Of a DNA stretch of 64,000 nt, positions 20,814-29,937 are shown in pieces (position 1 is the first letter of the stretch; every line of letters starts with the position of its first letter). A model generated the notes under the pieces. It made no database searches. It worked only from the letters and a program-made list of their open reading frames with translations, and was not told the DNA's origin. The DNA lies in NCBI GenBank assembly GCA_963695135.1, contig CAVOGA010000001.1, positions 558,001 to 622,000 of the forward strand, read 5' to 3'. Source of the DNA: Marinihelvus sp963695135 (GTDB lineage Bacteria > Pseudomonadota > Gammaproteobacteria > Xanthomonadales > SZUA-36). A program made the position numbers and the translations under genes.

Positions 20814-21818
20814 ATGAGCCAGTGTATGAACCGATGCTTTGCCCTTGTTTGCCTGGTGCTGGCTGTCAGCGGGGCCGCCCAGGCCCAGACGCTGCAACTG
20901 GGTAACGAACCCTGGCCGCCGTTTGTGCTCGAGGGCACCAAGCAGGGCACCGCCGAAGCCATCGTCTGCGAGGCGCTCAGCCAGTCGGGTTACACCTGCG
21001 CGATGAATTACGGCTCATGGGAAAGCATGCTCGCCGAGGCGGAGGCCGGCGAGCTGGATGGCATCGCGGCCATCTGGTTCACCCCGGACCGGGGCCGTGA
21101 GCTGGTGTTTTCCGCCCCCTACCTGACCAACCGGTTGGTGCCCGTGACGGCTGCCGGCGGTCCTGCCATACGCCAGGTGGCGGACCTGAAGGGTCGACGC
21201 GTGGCGCTGGAAGTTGATGTGGCCTACGGCGAAGAGCTGCTGGCGGCCCAGGACAGTTTTACCGTGGTCCCCGTGCGTGGCTCGGACGGCGCCCTGGAGG
21301 CGCTGCGTCAGCAGGAGGCCGAGGTGGCCATCGTTGACGAGCTGTTCGCCCGCGAACTGCTTGAGTCTGACGAAAACCGTGACCTGGTCATCGGCGATGT
21401 GGCGCTGGCCTACCGGGAGCTGCATTTTGCCGTCTCAAGGGCCAACCCCCTGGCCCAGCAGATCGTGGCGGGCTTCAACCAGGCCTATACCGTCATGCTC
21501 CGGGATGGCATGGTCAACCAGATCCTTGATATGGACTGGGTCGCAACCGACCTGGGCGCGGACGGCGTCATGGACTTTATCTACCGTGGCGGCCTGGACC
21601 CGGTCGGGATAGACGCGGATCCCAGTGGCTCGGTCTACGCCCTGGGACAGGATGAATACAACCAGATCCGTGATCCGGACTTTATCGGCTCGAACGCGCA
21701 GTATCTGTCCGATGACCAGGTGCACGAGACCCCCGAGGCGGCGATGAACGCGCTGGATACCGGCAAGCGTTGCCAGTATGACAGCCTCTCTGCGCAGATC
21801 GTCTGCTCGCGCCGCTAG
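20814..21818 (+). CDS. Periplasmic solute-binding protein, family 3 type
   Basis: The 334-residue protein has a signal peptide (CFALVCLVLAVSGAAQAQ) followed by the bilobal family 3 fold: LGNEPWPPFVLEG at the start, GELDGIAAIWFTPDRGREL and LKGRRVALEVDVAYGEELL later on. Family 3 proteins bind amino acids or similar small polar compounds for ABC import, or act as stand-alone sensors. There are no adjacent permease or ATPase genes. Residues past about 250 extend beyond the usual domain. It precedes the phosphonate genes by 34 bases in the same direction, so it may be co-transcribed with them, but a functional link is only a guess. An AAGGATG ribosome-binding site precedes the ATG. Confidence 0.82.
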   Translation: MSQCMNRCFALVCLVLAVSGAAQAQTLQLGNEPWPPFVLEGTKQGTAEAIVCEALSQSGYTCAMNYGSWESMLAEAEAGELDGIAAIWFTPDRGRELVFSAPYLTNRLVPVTAAGGPAIRQVADLKGRRVALEVDVAYGEELLAAQDSFTVVPVRGSDGALEALRQQEAEVAIVDELFARELLESDENRDLVIGDVALAYRELHFAVSRANPLAQQIVAGFNQAYTVMLRDGMVNQILDMDWVATDLGADGVMDFIYRGGLDPVGIDADPSGSVYALGQDEYNQIRDPDFIGSNAQYLSDDQVHETPEAAMNALDTGKRCQYDSLSAQIVCSRR

Positions 21819-21852
21819 GCGGAAACCGGCAGGCACGGGAGCTTACTCGACC

Positions 21853-22614
21853 ATGGACGCCATCATTCTCGCAGCCGGGCGCGGCAACCGCCTGAAGGAT
21901 TTCAATCCGGACGGCCGCCCGAAGAGCCTGCTGGAGTTTGGCGGGCGCAGCCTGCTGTCCCGCGAGCTCGAGTGGCTGGCAAAAACCGGCGTGGAACGGG
22001 TGGAAATCGTCGTCGGCTACGAGGCGGATCAGCTGATCGCGCATGTGCAGGATCAGCCGCATCGTCCGGAAGTGCGCTTTGCAAGGAATCCGCGCTTTCT
22101 CGAGGGCAGCACCATCAGCCTGCTGGCCGCGCAGGACACGCTGCTGGCGGGGCGCGATGCGCTGGTCATGGATGCCGATGTGCTGTTTCACCCGGCGATC
22201 CTCGAGCGCCTGGTGGCTTCCCCGCATGCCAACGCCTTTTTGCTCGACCGTGGCTTTGAGCCGGGCGATGAGCCGGTCAAGATCGCCGTGGCCGGCGGGC
22301 GCATGGTCGAGTTCAGAAAAGCGCTCGCGCCCGGTCTTCGCTACGATGAACTGGGCGAATCGGTCGGCTTTTTCAAGTTCGATGGCGACACCTGCCGCGC
22401 AATCGAAGCGGCTTGCAGGGCCTACGATGCCGCCGGCAAGGGTGACGCGCCCCACGAGGAGGTCCTGCGCGACCTGCTGCTGGCCGATCCCGGACGCTAT
22501 GGTTACGAGGACGTCACCGGCCTGCCCTGGCTGGAGGTCGATTTTCCGGAAGACGTTGCGCGGGCGGAACAAAAAATCCTGCCGGCGATCATGGCTGACC
22601 GCAGCGACTTCTGA
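21853..22614 (+). CDS. Nucleotidyltransferase, probably a CTP-using phosphonate or phosphocholine cytidylyltransferase type
   Basis: The 253-residue protein opens with MDAIILAAGRGNRLKDF followed by GRPKSLLEFGG, the nucleotide-binding signature of sugar-phosphate and choline-phosphate nucleotidyltransferases, with metal-binding MDADVLF at about residue 100. The start at 21853 places the signature at the very N-terminus, as expected. Standing 62 bases before the PEP mutase gene and in the same direction, it probably activates a phosphonate or a sugar for the same pathway. A second, related domain is fused to the mutase, so the two may differ in substrate or one may be degenerate. Confidence 0.8.
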   Translation: MDAIILAAGRGNRLKDFNPDGRPKSLLEFGGRSLLSRELEWLAKTGVERVEIVVGYEADQLIAHVQDQPHRPEVRFARNPRFLEGSTISLLAAQDTLLAGRDALVMDADVLFHPAILERLVASPHANAFLLDRGFEPGDEPVKIAVAGGRMVEFRKALAPGLRYDELGESVGFFKFDGDTCRAIEAACRAYDAAGKGDAPHEEVLRDLLLADPGRYGYEDVTGLPWLEVDFPEDVARAEQKILPAIMADRSDF

Positions 22615-22676
22615 AGCGCAGCTCAGAAAATCCCGCCCGGACCAGTGAGTCCGGCGAGGAAAGGACACAAGGCTCG

Positions 22677-24312
22677 ATGACAACGCACAACAAGACCACG
22701 CGTCTGCGGCAGATGCTGCAGTCGGACCGGACGGAATTCATCATGGAGGCCCACAACGGCCTGTCGGCACGCATTGTCGAGGAGGCCGGTTTCGACGGCA
22801 TCTGGGGCTCCGGCCTCGCGCTGTCAGCCCAGCACGCGGTCCGTGACAATAACGAGCTGAGCTGGACCCAGGTCGTTGACCAGCTGGACTTCATGTCGGA
22901 CGCCACGAGCATCCCCATCCTCCTGGACGGGGATACGGGCTACGGGGACTTCAACAACATGCGCCGCCTGGTGCGCAAGCTCGAGCAGATCGGCGTGGCC
23001 GGCGTATGCATCGAGGACAAGATTTTTCCCAAGACCAACAGCTTCATCGGCGGTGAGCAGCAACCACTGGAAGACATCCAGACCTTCTGCGGCAAAATCC
23101 AGGCCGGCAAGGACTCGCAGGGCGATGACGATTTCAACATCGTGGCCCGTGTGGAAGCCTTTATTGCCGGCTGGGGTCTTGACGAGGCGCTTAAGCGGGC
23201 CGAGGCCTACCGGCGGGCGGGCGCGGATGCGATCCTGATCCACAGCAAGCGCAGCCAGCCCGACGAGGTGCTGGCCTTCGCTGCCGAATGGGCCAACCGC
23301 TGTCCGCTGGTGATCGTCCCGACCAAGTATTACGCCACGCCAACGGAAGTGTTTCGCGAGGCCGGCATCAGCCTGGTGATCTGGGCCAATCACCTGATCC
23401 GCGCGAGCATCTCGGCCATGCAGCACACGGCCCGGACAATTCACGACAGCGAGTCCCTGGTCGACGTGGAGGGCGCCATCGCAACCGTCGGTGAGATCTT
23501 CCGTTTGCAGGGTGCCGATGAACTGGCGGAGGCGGAAAAGCGCTACGTGCGCGGCGGCGCCAATCCGGCATCGGCGGTGGTCCTCGCCGCTTCACGGGGC
23601 GAGAACATGGATGACCTGACCGAGAACCGGCCCAAGGTGATGATTCCCGTGGCCGGGCTGCCGGTGCTGCGCCGCCAGGTCGACAAGTTCAAGAAGCAGG
23701 GCATCAACCAGGTCGCCGTCGTGGCGGGTTACCGCGCCGATGCGATCGACGTGCAGGGCGCCGAAGTGATCGTCAACGAGCACTGGGAAACCGGCGGCGA
23801 GCTGGTGTCGCTGGCCTGCGCCCGCGACCGGATCAGCGACGACACGGTCATCATGTACGGCGACCTGCTGTTCCGCTCCTATATTCTGCACAACCTGCTG
23901 GACTGGGACGCCGAACTGCTGGTCGTGGTCGATTCCACGCCGCTGGAAGGCGCCAGCGGCAACGCCAACGACCTGGCCTGGTGCTCTGCGCCGGACAACC
24001 GGGCCATGTACCAGCAGAAGGTGTCCCTGGAGCACGTAGCCTCGGTGAAGGAATGGAAGGGCCGTGCGCCCAGCGGCCGCTGGGTCGGCATGTTGCGCGC
24101 CACCGGTGAGGGCGCTGAACAACTGCGCCGGGCCCTGGCCACGCTGGAACAGCGGGACGACTTCAACCAGCCTCGGCCTGCCGGACCTGCTCAATCAGCT
24201 GATCGCCGAAGGTCACGCGCCCCAGGTGCAATATGTCAGCGGGCACTGGCTGGACATCAATAACCTGGCGGACCTGGAGCGCGCCGGGGATTTCGAGCAC
24301 GACGCGCGGTGA
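22677..24312 (+). CDS. aepX: Phosphoenolpyruvate mutase fused to a nucleotidyltransferase domain, one frameshift
   Basis: Residues 1-290 are PEP mutase, the enzyme that forms the C-P bond by turning PEP into phosphonopyruvate. The diagnostic EDKx5NS motif is complete (Glu113-Asp114-Lys115 to Asn121-Ser122) and LDGDTGYGDFNN supplies the metal site. From about residue 300, RGGANPASAVVLAASRG and NRPKVMIPVAGLP begin a nucleotidyltransferase domain like the one in the preceding gene, with Ser in place of the second Gly of the usual AAGRG loop. Such fusions are known to activate phosphonates with CTP. The frame shifts near 24165-24175, between LEQRDDF and SLGLPDLLNQLIAEG. The stop overlaps the next start (GTGA). 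Confidence 0.93.
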
Positions 24313-25463
24313 TCGAGGCGGCGGATTTTCTCGAGCCGGCGCGCGCCAGGGGCTTCGACTTCTGGGCGGGTGTGCCGTGTTCCTACCTCAAGCCTTTCAT
24401 CAACTACGTCATCGATGACCCACAGCTGGACTGGGTGTCCTCGGCCAACGAGGGTGACGCGGTGGCCACGGCCAGCGGCGCGACCCTGGGCGGGCGCTAC
24501 GGGGTGGCCATCATGCAGAACTCCGGCCTGGGTAATGCCATCAGCCCCCTGACCTCGCTGAACTGGGTATTCCGGGTGCCGGTGCTGCTGATCGTCACCC
24601 TGCGCGGTGACCCCGAGCTGGGCGATGAGCCCCAGCACGAACTGATGGGCCGGGTAACGGCCGGGCTGCTGGAGCAGATCGATATCCCCTGGGCCTGGTT
24701 TCCGACCGAAGCCCCCGCTGTGGAGGATGCCCTGCGCGCCGCGCAGGAGCACATGGATGCGACCGGCCGGCCCTTTGCGCTGATCATGCGCAAGGGCAGC
24801 GTCGCGCCGCACGCGTTGCGCAGCGAGCCGGACCCGGTCGCGGAGCACTGGCCCCCGATGCCGTCCCCGGTGACCAGCGAACTGCCGTCCAGGACCGAGG
24901 TCCTGCGAGCGCTGCAGGAGCGCACGCCGCCGGGAGATTCTGTTTTGATCGCCACCACGGGATATACGGGCCGTGAACTTTATGCGCTGGAGGATCGTGC
25001 GAACCAGCTGTACATGGTGGGCTCGATGGGCTGCGCCTCGTCCCTGGCCCTGGGCCTGTCGATGACGCGCCCGGAACTGCGCGTGGTGGTGGCGGACGGT
25101 GACGGCGCGGCGCTGATGCGCCTGGGCAACTTCGCCACCATCGGCGCCTACGGGGGCGCCGGCCTGTCCCATATTGTCCTGGACAATGGCCGTCACGAAT
25201 CCACCGGCGGCCAGGCGACGGTCAGCCATCGCGTGCGTTTCGCCGCCATTGCGGCAGCTTGCGGCTATGCGAAGGCAATTGAGGCGCGGAATTCAGGGGA
25301 GGTGGCCGACCTGGTCGGTCGCGGTGAAGGGCCCCGCTTCGCGCACATTCGCACGCGGCCGGGTGTGCCGGACGGCTTGCCGCGACCGTCGATCACACCA
25401 CCGGAGGTGGTGTCACGACTGCTCGGCCAGCTGGGGTGCCGTCCCCGCTGGAGCCAGGGATGA
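24309..25463 (+). CDS. aepY: Phosphonopyruvate decarboxylase
   Basis: This thiamine diphosphate enzyme (384 residues) converts phosphonopyruvate to phosphonoacetaldehyde and so pulls the unfavourable mutase reaction forward. It has the N-terminal pyrimidine-binding segment GVPCSYLKPFINYVI with the catalytic Glu in SSANEGDAVATASG, and the ThDP-binding motif VVVADGDGAALMRLG ending in LDNGRHESTGGQ. The GTG start at 24309 overlaps the stop codon of the mutase gene by four bases, which fits translational coupling of consecutive pathway steps. Confidence 0.93.
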   Translation: MIEAADFLEPARARGFDFWAGVPCSYLKPFINYVIDDPQLDWVSSANEGDAVATASGATLGGRYGVAIMQNSGLGNAISPLTSLNWVFRVPVLLIVTLRGDPELGDEPQHELMGRVTAGLLEQIDIPWAWFPTEAPAVEDALRAAQEHMDATGRPFALIMRKGSVAPHALRSEPDPVAEHWPPMPSPVTSELPSRTEVLRALQERTPPGDSVLIATTGYTGRELYALEDRANQLYMVGSMGCASSLALGLSMTRPELRVVVADGDGAALMRLGNFATIGAYGGAGLSHIVLDNGRHESTGGQATVSHRVRFAAIAAACGYAKAIEARNSGEVADLVGRGEGPRFAHIRTRPGVPDGLPRPSITPPEVVSRLLGQLGCRPRWSQG

Positions 25464-25598
25464 CGGGCGGTTAGCTGGATGCCGCCAGCCTCAATAAGCC
25501 CTGTTCGCCGGGTGACGTCTATGGCCAGGCCTGTACTCGGGTAAAATAGGGGTTTGTCCTGATGTCAGGGCCTCGCCAATGAAACAGTTACCGCGCCA

Positions 25599-26695
25599 AT
25601 GAAAAACATTCTGAAAAACTTAACCCGGGACCGGTGTCTCTCAGCGACGGCGTGCGCGCCGCCGCGGTACGCGAGGACTTTTGCCATCGCGAACCGGAGT
25701 TTTTCGAAATCCAGGCGCGGGTGCTGGAGGGCTTGCGGGCAGTGTACGATCTGCCCGCGCATGACTGGCGCGCCGTGACGCTGGGCGGCTCCGGTACCGC
25801 GGCGCTGGAGGCCATGATGGCTTCCCTGCTGCCCGCAGACGCGCGGGTGCTGGTGGTGGAAAACGGGGTCTACGGGGAGCGCATTCGCCGCGTGCTGGAC
25901 GTGCACCGTATCGAGGCTGAATCCCTGTCCCACGCGTGGGGTGAAGCGCCGGATCTCGAGGCGCTGGAGCAGCGACTGGCCGGCGGCGGGTTTTCGCACC
26001 TGGCCATGGTGCATCACGAGACCACCACCGGGCGCCTGAATCCGGTTCACGCGGTCGCCGCCCTGTGCGAACGGTACGGGGTCGGACTCATGCTTGATAC
26101 GGTGTCGAGTTTTGGCGCCGAATCCATTCCCTTTGAAAGCCCGGCGCTGGAAGCCTGTGCGGGTACCGCGAACAAGTGCCTGCATGGTATTCCCGGGCTG
26201 GCCTTCGTGCTCTGCCGGGCCGACTCCCTGCGCAATGGCGCACCGCAGCGAACGCTGTACCTGCACCTGCCGGACTGGGCCGCGAAGCAGCAACACAATT
26301 CAACGCCCTATACGCCGGCGGTCAACAGTTGCCTGGCGCTTGACCAGGCGCTGACCGAACTCGACGAGCAAGGCGGCTGGCCCGCTCGCCGCGAGCGTTA
26401 CTTCGCGCTCGCCGAACGCCTGCGGCGCGCGCTGAAGGACTTGGGCATCGATCCCTGGCTGCCGGAAGGGGAGAGCTCCTGTGTGCTGCGCAGCTACCGG
26501 CTGCCCGCGGGCTTCGACTACGCCAGCGTGCATGACGGCCTGAAGGCTGCCGGCTTTATCATCTACGAGGGCCAGGGCGGTCTGGCGTCGGAGATGTTTC
26601 GCGTGTCCACCATGGGCGCCATCACCGACTCTGACATGGACCGGCTGGAAGCGGCCTTCGCCAAGGTTTTTGCGCCGGTCCCGTCGACCGCATGA
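25599..26695 (+). CDS. phnW: 2-aminoethylphosphonate:pyruvate aminotransferase-like class V aminotransferase
   Basis: The protein of about 365 residues contains the LNPGPVSLSDGV start of the PhnW family, TLGGSGTAALEAM for PLP phosphate binding and TANKCLHGIPGLAFVLC with the PLP lysine. It should interconvert phosphonoacetaldehyde and 2-aminoethylphosphonate, here in the biosynthetic direction. The open frame with an internal start begins only at 25634, which would lose the LNPGP loop. An ATG at 25599 gives MKNIL and then the right frame if one A is missing from the run at 25614-25618, so I place the start there and infer an indel. It lies 135 bases after aepY. Confidence 0.88.
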
Positions 26696-26711
26696 TCAAG
26701 AGGAATACACC

Positions 26712-26945
26712 ATGCGCTTAGTTTTCTTAATCGTTCTGGCGTGCCTGGCGCCGCGCCCGGCCCTGGCCTACCTGGACCCCAGCACCGGCAGCATGATCAT
26801 CTCCGCGATCGTTGGCCTGTTTGCCTCGGTGGCCCTGGCGGTGAAGACCTACTGGTACCGCATCAAGTCGCTGTTCCGGGGCAAGAGCGCCAGCGGCCAG
26901 ACCCCGCCGGACGAATCAGGCAAACAGGACTCCCAGGGGCAATAA
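26712..26945 (+). CDS. Small membrane protein with YLDPSTGS motif
   Basis: The 77-residue protein has a signal-peptide-like start (LVFLIVLACLAPRPALA), then YLDPSTGSMIISAIVGLFA, one membrane helix, and a basic, hydrophilic tail. Small proteins with this YLDPxTGS motif occur next to surface polysaccharide or sulfatase-type genes in many bacteria; their job is unknown. An AAGAGG ribosome-binding site precedes the ATG, and the next gene begins 3 bases after its stop, so it belongs to the phosphonate operon. Confidence 0.75.
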   Translation: MRLVFLIVLACLAPRPALAYLDPSTGSMIISAIVGLFASVALAVKTYWYRIKSLFRGKSASGQTPPDESGKQDSQGQ

Positions 26946-26948
26946 CAC

Positions 26949-28112
26949 GTGGGGGGCTTTAAGGGCTGGCGGGCCTATCGCAAGCTGCCGCCGGAATGGC
27001 GGCAGATCGTGTTTTACTCTGAAAGCGGCCAGGACTGGCACCACTTCGAACCACTGATCAATGAGCTGACCGGACCCCTGGGCCGGCGCGTGACCTATGT
27101 GACCTCGGATCCGCAGGACCCCGGCCTGTCCCGGGTGAATCCCCGCTACCGCGCGCTGTGCATTCCCGAGGGCTGGTTCCTGACCCTGCATTTCCAGTTT
27201 CAGAAAGCCGGCGTCGTGGTGCTGACCATGATGGACCTGGACAATCTGCAGCTGAAGCGCTCCATCAACCCGGTGCACTACATTTACCTGTTTCACAGCA
27301 TGGGCTCGACCCACATGGTCGACCACGCCAATTCCTACGACGCCTATGAATCGCTGTTCTGCGTCGGTCCGCACCATGTCAGGGAACTGCGACGCCGCGA
27401 GGAACTGGCGGGCCTGAAGCCGCGACACCTGTTCGAGTTCGGCCATCCGCGTCTCGAGGTGCTGATCAAGGAGGGTCGGCAATGGGCCGGGGCGCACCCG
27501 CGGGGGGAAGGGCCGCCGGACCCGCCCACGGTGCTGCTGGCGCCCACCTGGGGTGAAGACTCGATATTCAACCGCTGCGGGGTAGAGCTGGTGGGCACGT
27601 TGCTGGATGCGGGCATGCGGGTGATCATGCGGCCCCATTACCACACGCGCCGTAAGACCCCGGAGGTGCTGGATGCGATTATCGGGCGGTTTTCCGGCCG
27701 GGAGGGCTTCGAGTTGATCGAGCAGATGGGCGAAAACGAATCCCTGTTCCGCTCCGACCTGCTGATCTGTGACTGGTCTTCGATGGCCATCGAGTATGCC
27801 CTGGGCCTGGAAAAACCGGTGCTGTTCATCGATCTGCCGCGCAGGGTGCGCAATCCGCAGTGGCGCGACTGGGGGCTGGAGCCCCTGGAAGCGTCGATCC
27901 GCGAGCAGGTGGGACGCATTCTCAGCCCGGATGATCTGGACCAGGCGCCGGCGGCGATCCGCCGGCTGCTTGCGGAACCGGAAGCGTTCGCCGGGCGCAT
28001 GCAGGCGCTGCGCGATGAGGTTGTATTCAACCTGGGCGGCGGCGTGCCCCTGGGGGCCCTGGAGATTGCGCGTCTTGCTGACGAACGCGCCAGCGCCGAT
28101 GGAGGCTCGTGA
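26949..28112 (+). CDS. CDP-glycerol glycerophosphotransferase-like protein
   Basis: The 387-residue protein resembles the C-terminal GT-B domain of teichoic acid glycerophosphotransferases (PF04464): VLLAPTWGEDSIF, MRVIMRPHYHTRRKTP and SDLLICDWSSMAIEYALG are the donor-binding motifs with the conserved histidine and serine residues. Such enzymes move a phosphoalcohol from a CDP carrier to a lipid or glycan acceptor. In this operon the donor could be CMP-aminoethylphosphonate made by the upstream enzymes, which is my inference. It starts with GTG three bases after the previous gene, as no ATG lies in frame until residue 100. Confidence 0.82.
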   Translation: MGGFKGWRAYRKLPPEWRQIVFYSESGQDWHHFEPLINELTGPLGRRVTYVTSDPQDPGLSRVNPRYRALCIPEGWFLTLHFQFQKAGVVVLTMMDLDNLQLKRSINPVHYIYLFHSMGSTHMVDHANSYDAYESLFCVGPHHVRELRRREELAGLKPRHLFEFGHPRLEVLIKEGRQWAGAHPRGEGPPDPPTVLLAPTWGEDSIFNRCGVELVGTLLDAGMRVIMRPHYHTRRKTPEVLDAIIGRFSGREGFELIEQMGENESLFRSDLLICDWSSMAIEYALGLEKPVLFIDLPRRVRNPQWRDWGLEPLEASIREQVGRILSPDDLDQAPAAIRRLLAEPEAFAGRMQALRDEVVFNLGGGVPLGALEIARLADERASADGGS

Positions 28113-28113
28113 G

Positions 28114-29937
28114 ATGAAAAATCAGGTTTCCCGCGGCACCCTCTGGCGCTGGCTTGGCTGGTTTGGACTGGCCAACGCCGCGGTCCTGGGCGTGATCAGC
28201 GTGCAGTTCCTGGGCCACTATGGCGGCGGTGGCACCTGGCTGTCCTGGCTGTATACGGTCACCATCTATGTCAGCCACCATGCGTTGCTGGCGCTGTTGC
28301 CCCTGTTCCTCATCGCCGGCCCGCTGGTCTTGCTGCGGCCTTCCCGGGCGCTGTTGATGACGGTCGGGGTGGTGCTGTTCGCCCTGGCCATCGCGGTGAT
28401 CCAGCTCGATGTGCTGCTATGGAACCAGAGCCGCTTCCACATCAACCTTCTGACCGCGCGCATCCTGGGCTGGCAGAGCTGGGTGTTTGTCGGCGTGATG
28501 TTTCTTATCGGCCTGATTTTCGAGAGCGTCCTCGCCCGTGCGACCTGGAACTGGGTAAACGCCAAACCCCGGCGTCACGGCGTGGCGACCGGCGCCTTCG
28601 TGTTCCTGTGCCTGCTCGTGGCCCAGTCAATCTATGCCTGGGCCGATGCGAGCTACTACACGCCGGTGACCGGGGTGGCGCAACAGCTGCCGGTGCACGG
28701 CGGCTTTACCGCCAAAAAATTCATGGTCAAGCACGGCCTGGTGGATATCCAGCAAAGCCGCGAGCGGCAGCTGGCCCAGCGTCTCGCGGAGGGTATTGAT
28801 CCGTCCTCCCAGGGGGGGCTCAATTACCCGCTGGAGCCCCTGCAGTGCCATCCGGCGGAACGCCTGAACCTGCTGATTATCATGCTGGACGCCTGGCGCT
28901 TCGACATGCTGAATGAACGAGTCGCGCCGCAGATGACCCGCTGGGCGGCCCGCAAGGCCACCCGGTTTACACAGCACTTCAGCGGCGGCAACTCCTCGCG
29001 CATGGGGGCGTTCTCTTTCTTCTACGGGCTGCCGCCGGGCTATTTTCCTGCCGTTGAGGCCGTGCAGCAGCCGGCGCTGATGATCAGCGAGGCGCAACGG
29101 CAGGGCTACCAGATGGAATTGTTAACCAGCGCCGACATGTACCGCCCGGTGACCCTGGACCGCACGGCTTTCGCCAGCGTGCCGGACCTGCGCGTCACGC
29201 CGGAAAACCCGCTGGCGCCTGCCTGGGAGCGCGACCGGGACATCACGGCAGACTGGTTTGCCTGGCTGGACGAGGCAGACCCGGCGGCTTCCGGCGAGCC
29301 ATTTTTCGGTTTCCTGTTTTACGACGCGACCAATGCCAAGACGGTGCCGCCGGATTACCCGGTCAGCTTCGAGGCCCCGCCCGGTCACCCGATGGCGGAG
29401 GACTATATCGCCTACCAGGCCGTCACCCACTATATCGACAGCCTGGTCGGTTCCGTGCTGCAGGATCTGGAGCGGCGTGGTCTCGCCGATAACACGGTGG
29501 TAGTGATCACGGCGGATCACGGCGAAGAGTTCCAGGAAAGCGGCCCGGAGTACTCCTCGCACGGCTCGGGCTACAGCCGCTACCAGCTGCACGTGCCGAT
29601 GCTGCTGTCCTGGCCGGGCCGCGCGCCGGCGGTCGTGGAACGCCGCACCTCCCATTATGATGTTGCCCCGACGCTGCTGCGCGGCCTACTCGGTTGCGAG
29701 GGCCCGCCGCAGAACGTGAGCATCGGTCATGACCTGTTCGACGGCCCCCAGTGGGACTGGCTGCTGGCCGGCAGTTACTTCAATTACGCAGTGCTTGAGC
29801 CCGCGCAGATTACCGTGACCTTTCCCAACGGGCTCTACGACGTGCGCGACTGGGACTACCAGGTCCGCGCGGACCCGGAATTCAACGCCGACGTGGTGCA
29901 GGAGGTCATGGAGGCCAACCGCAGGTTCCGCCGGTGA
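28114..29937 (+). CDS. YejM/PbgA-like inner membrane sulfatase-fold protein
   Basis: This 607-residue protein has five membrane helices within residues 1-190, then a periplasmic alkaline-phosphatase/sulfatase-fold domain. Metal-site motifs are NLLIIMLDAWRFDML and VVVITADHGEEFQ, and the nucleophile region reads HFSGGNSSRMGAFSFFYGLP, very close to the DUF3413-sulfatase proteins typified by YejM. YejM controls LPS synthesis, while related membrane enzymes move phosphoethanolamine onto lipid A or glycans. A Ser is available as nucleophile here. It starts one base after the previous stop and overlaps the next gene by four bases, so it is a core member of the phosphonate operon. Transfer of aminoethylphosphonate or an envelope-sensing role are both possible. 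Confidence 0.85.
   Translation: MKNQVSRGTLWRWLGWFGLANAAVLGVISVQFLGHYGGGGTWLSWLYTVTIYVSHHALLALLPLFLIAGPLVLLRPSRALLMTVGVVLFALAIAVIQLDVLLWNQSRFHINLLTARILGWQSWVFVGVMFLIGLIFESVLARATWNWVNAKPRRHGVATGAFVFLCLLVAQSIYAWADASYYTPVTGVAQQLPVHGGFTAKKFMVKHGLVDIQQSRERQLAQRLAEGIDPSSQGGLNYPLEPLQCHPAERLNLLIIMLDAWRFDMLNERVAPQMTRWAARKATRFTQHFSGGNSSRMGAFSFFYGLPPGYFPAVEAVQQPALMISEAQRQGYQMELLTSADMYRPVTLDRTAFASVPDLRVTPENPLAPAWERDRDITADWFAWLDEADPAASGEPFFGFLFYDATNAKTVPPDYPVSFEAPPGHPMAEDYIAYQAVTHYIDSLVGSVLQDLERRGLADNTVVVITADHGEEFQESGPEYSSHGSGYSRYQLHVPMLLSWPGRAPAVVERRTSHYDVAPTLLRGLLGCEGPPQNVSIGHDLFDGPQWDWLLAGSYFNYAVLEPAQITVTFPNGLYDVRDWDYQVRADPEFNADVVQEVMEANRRFRR

Noticed and set aside
20814..21818. The solute-binding protein as part of the phosphonate pathway
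   Set aside because: It is in the same direction but belongs to the amino-acid-type family 3 and has no permease. Co-transcription is possible, but a pathway role is not supported.
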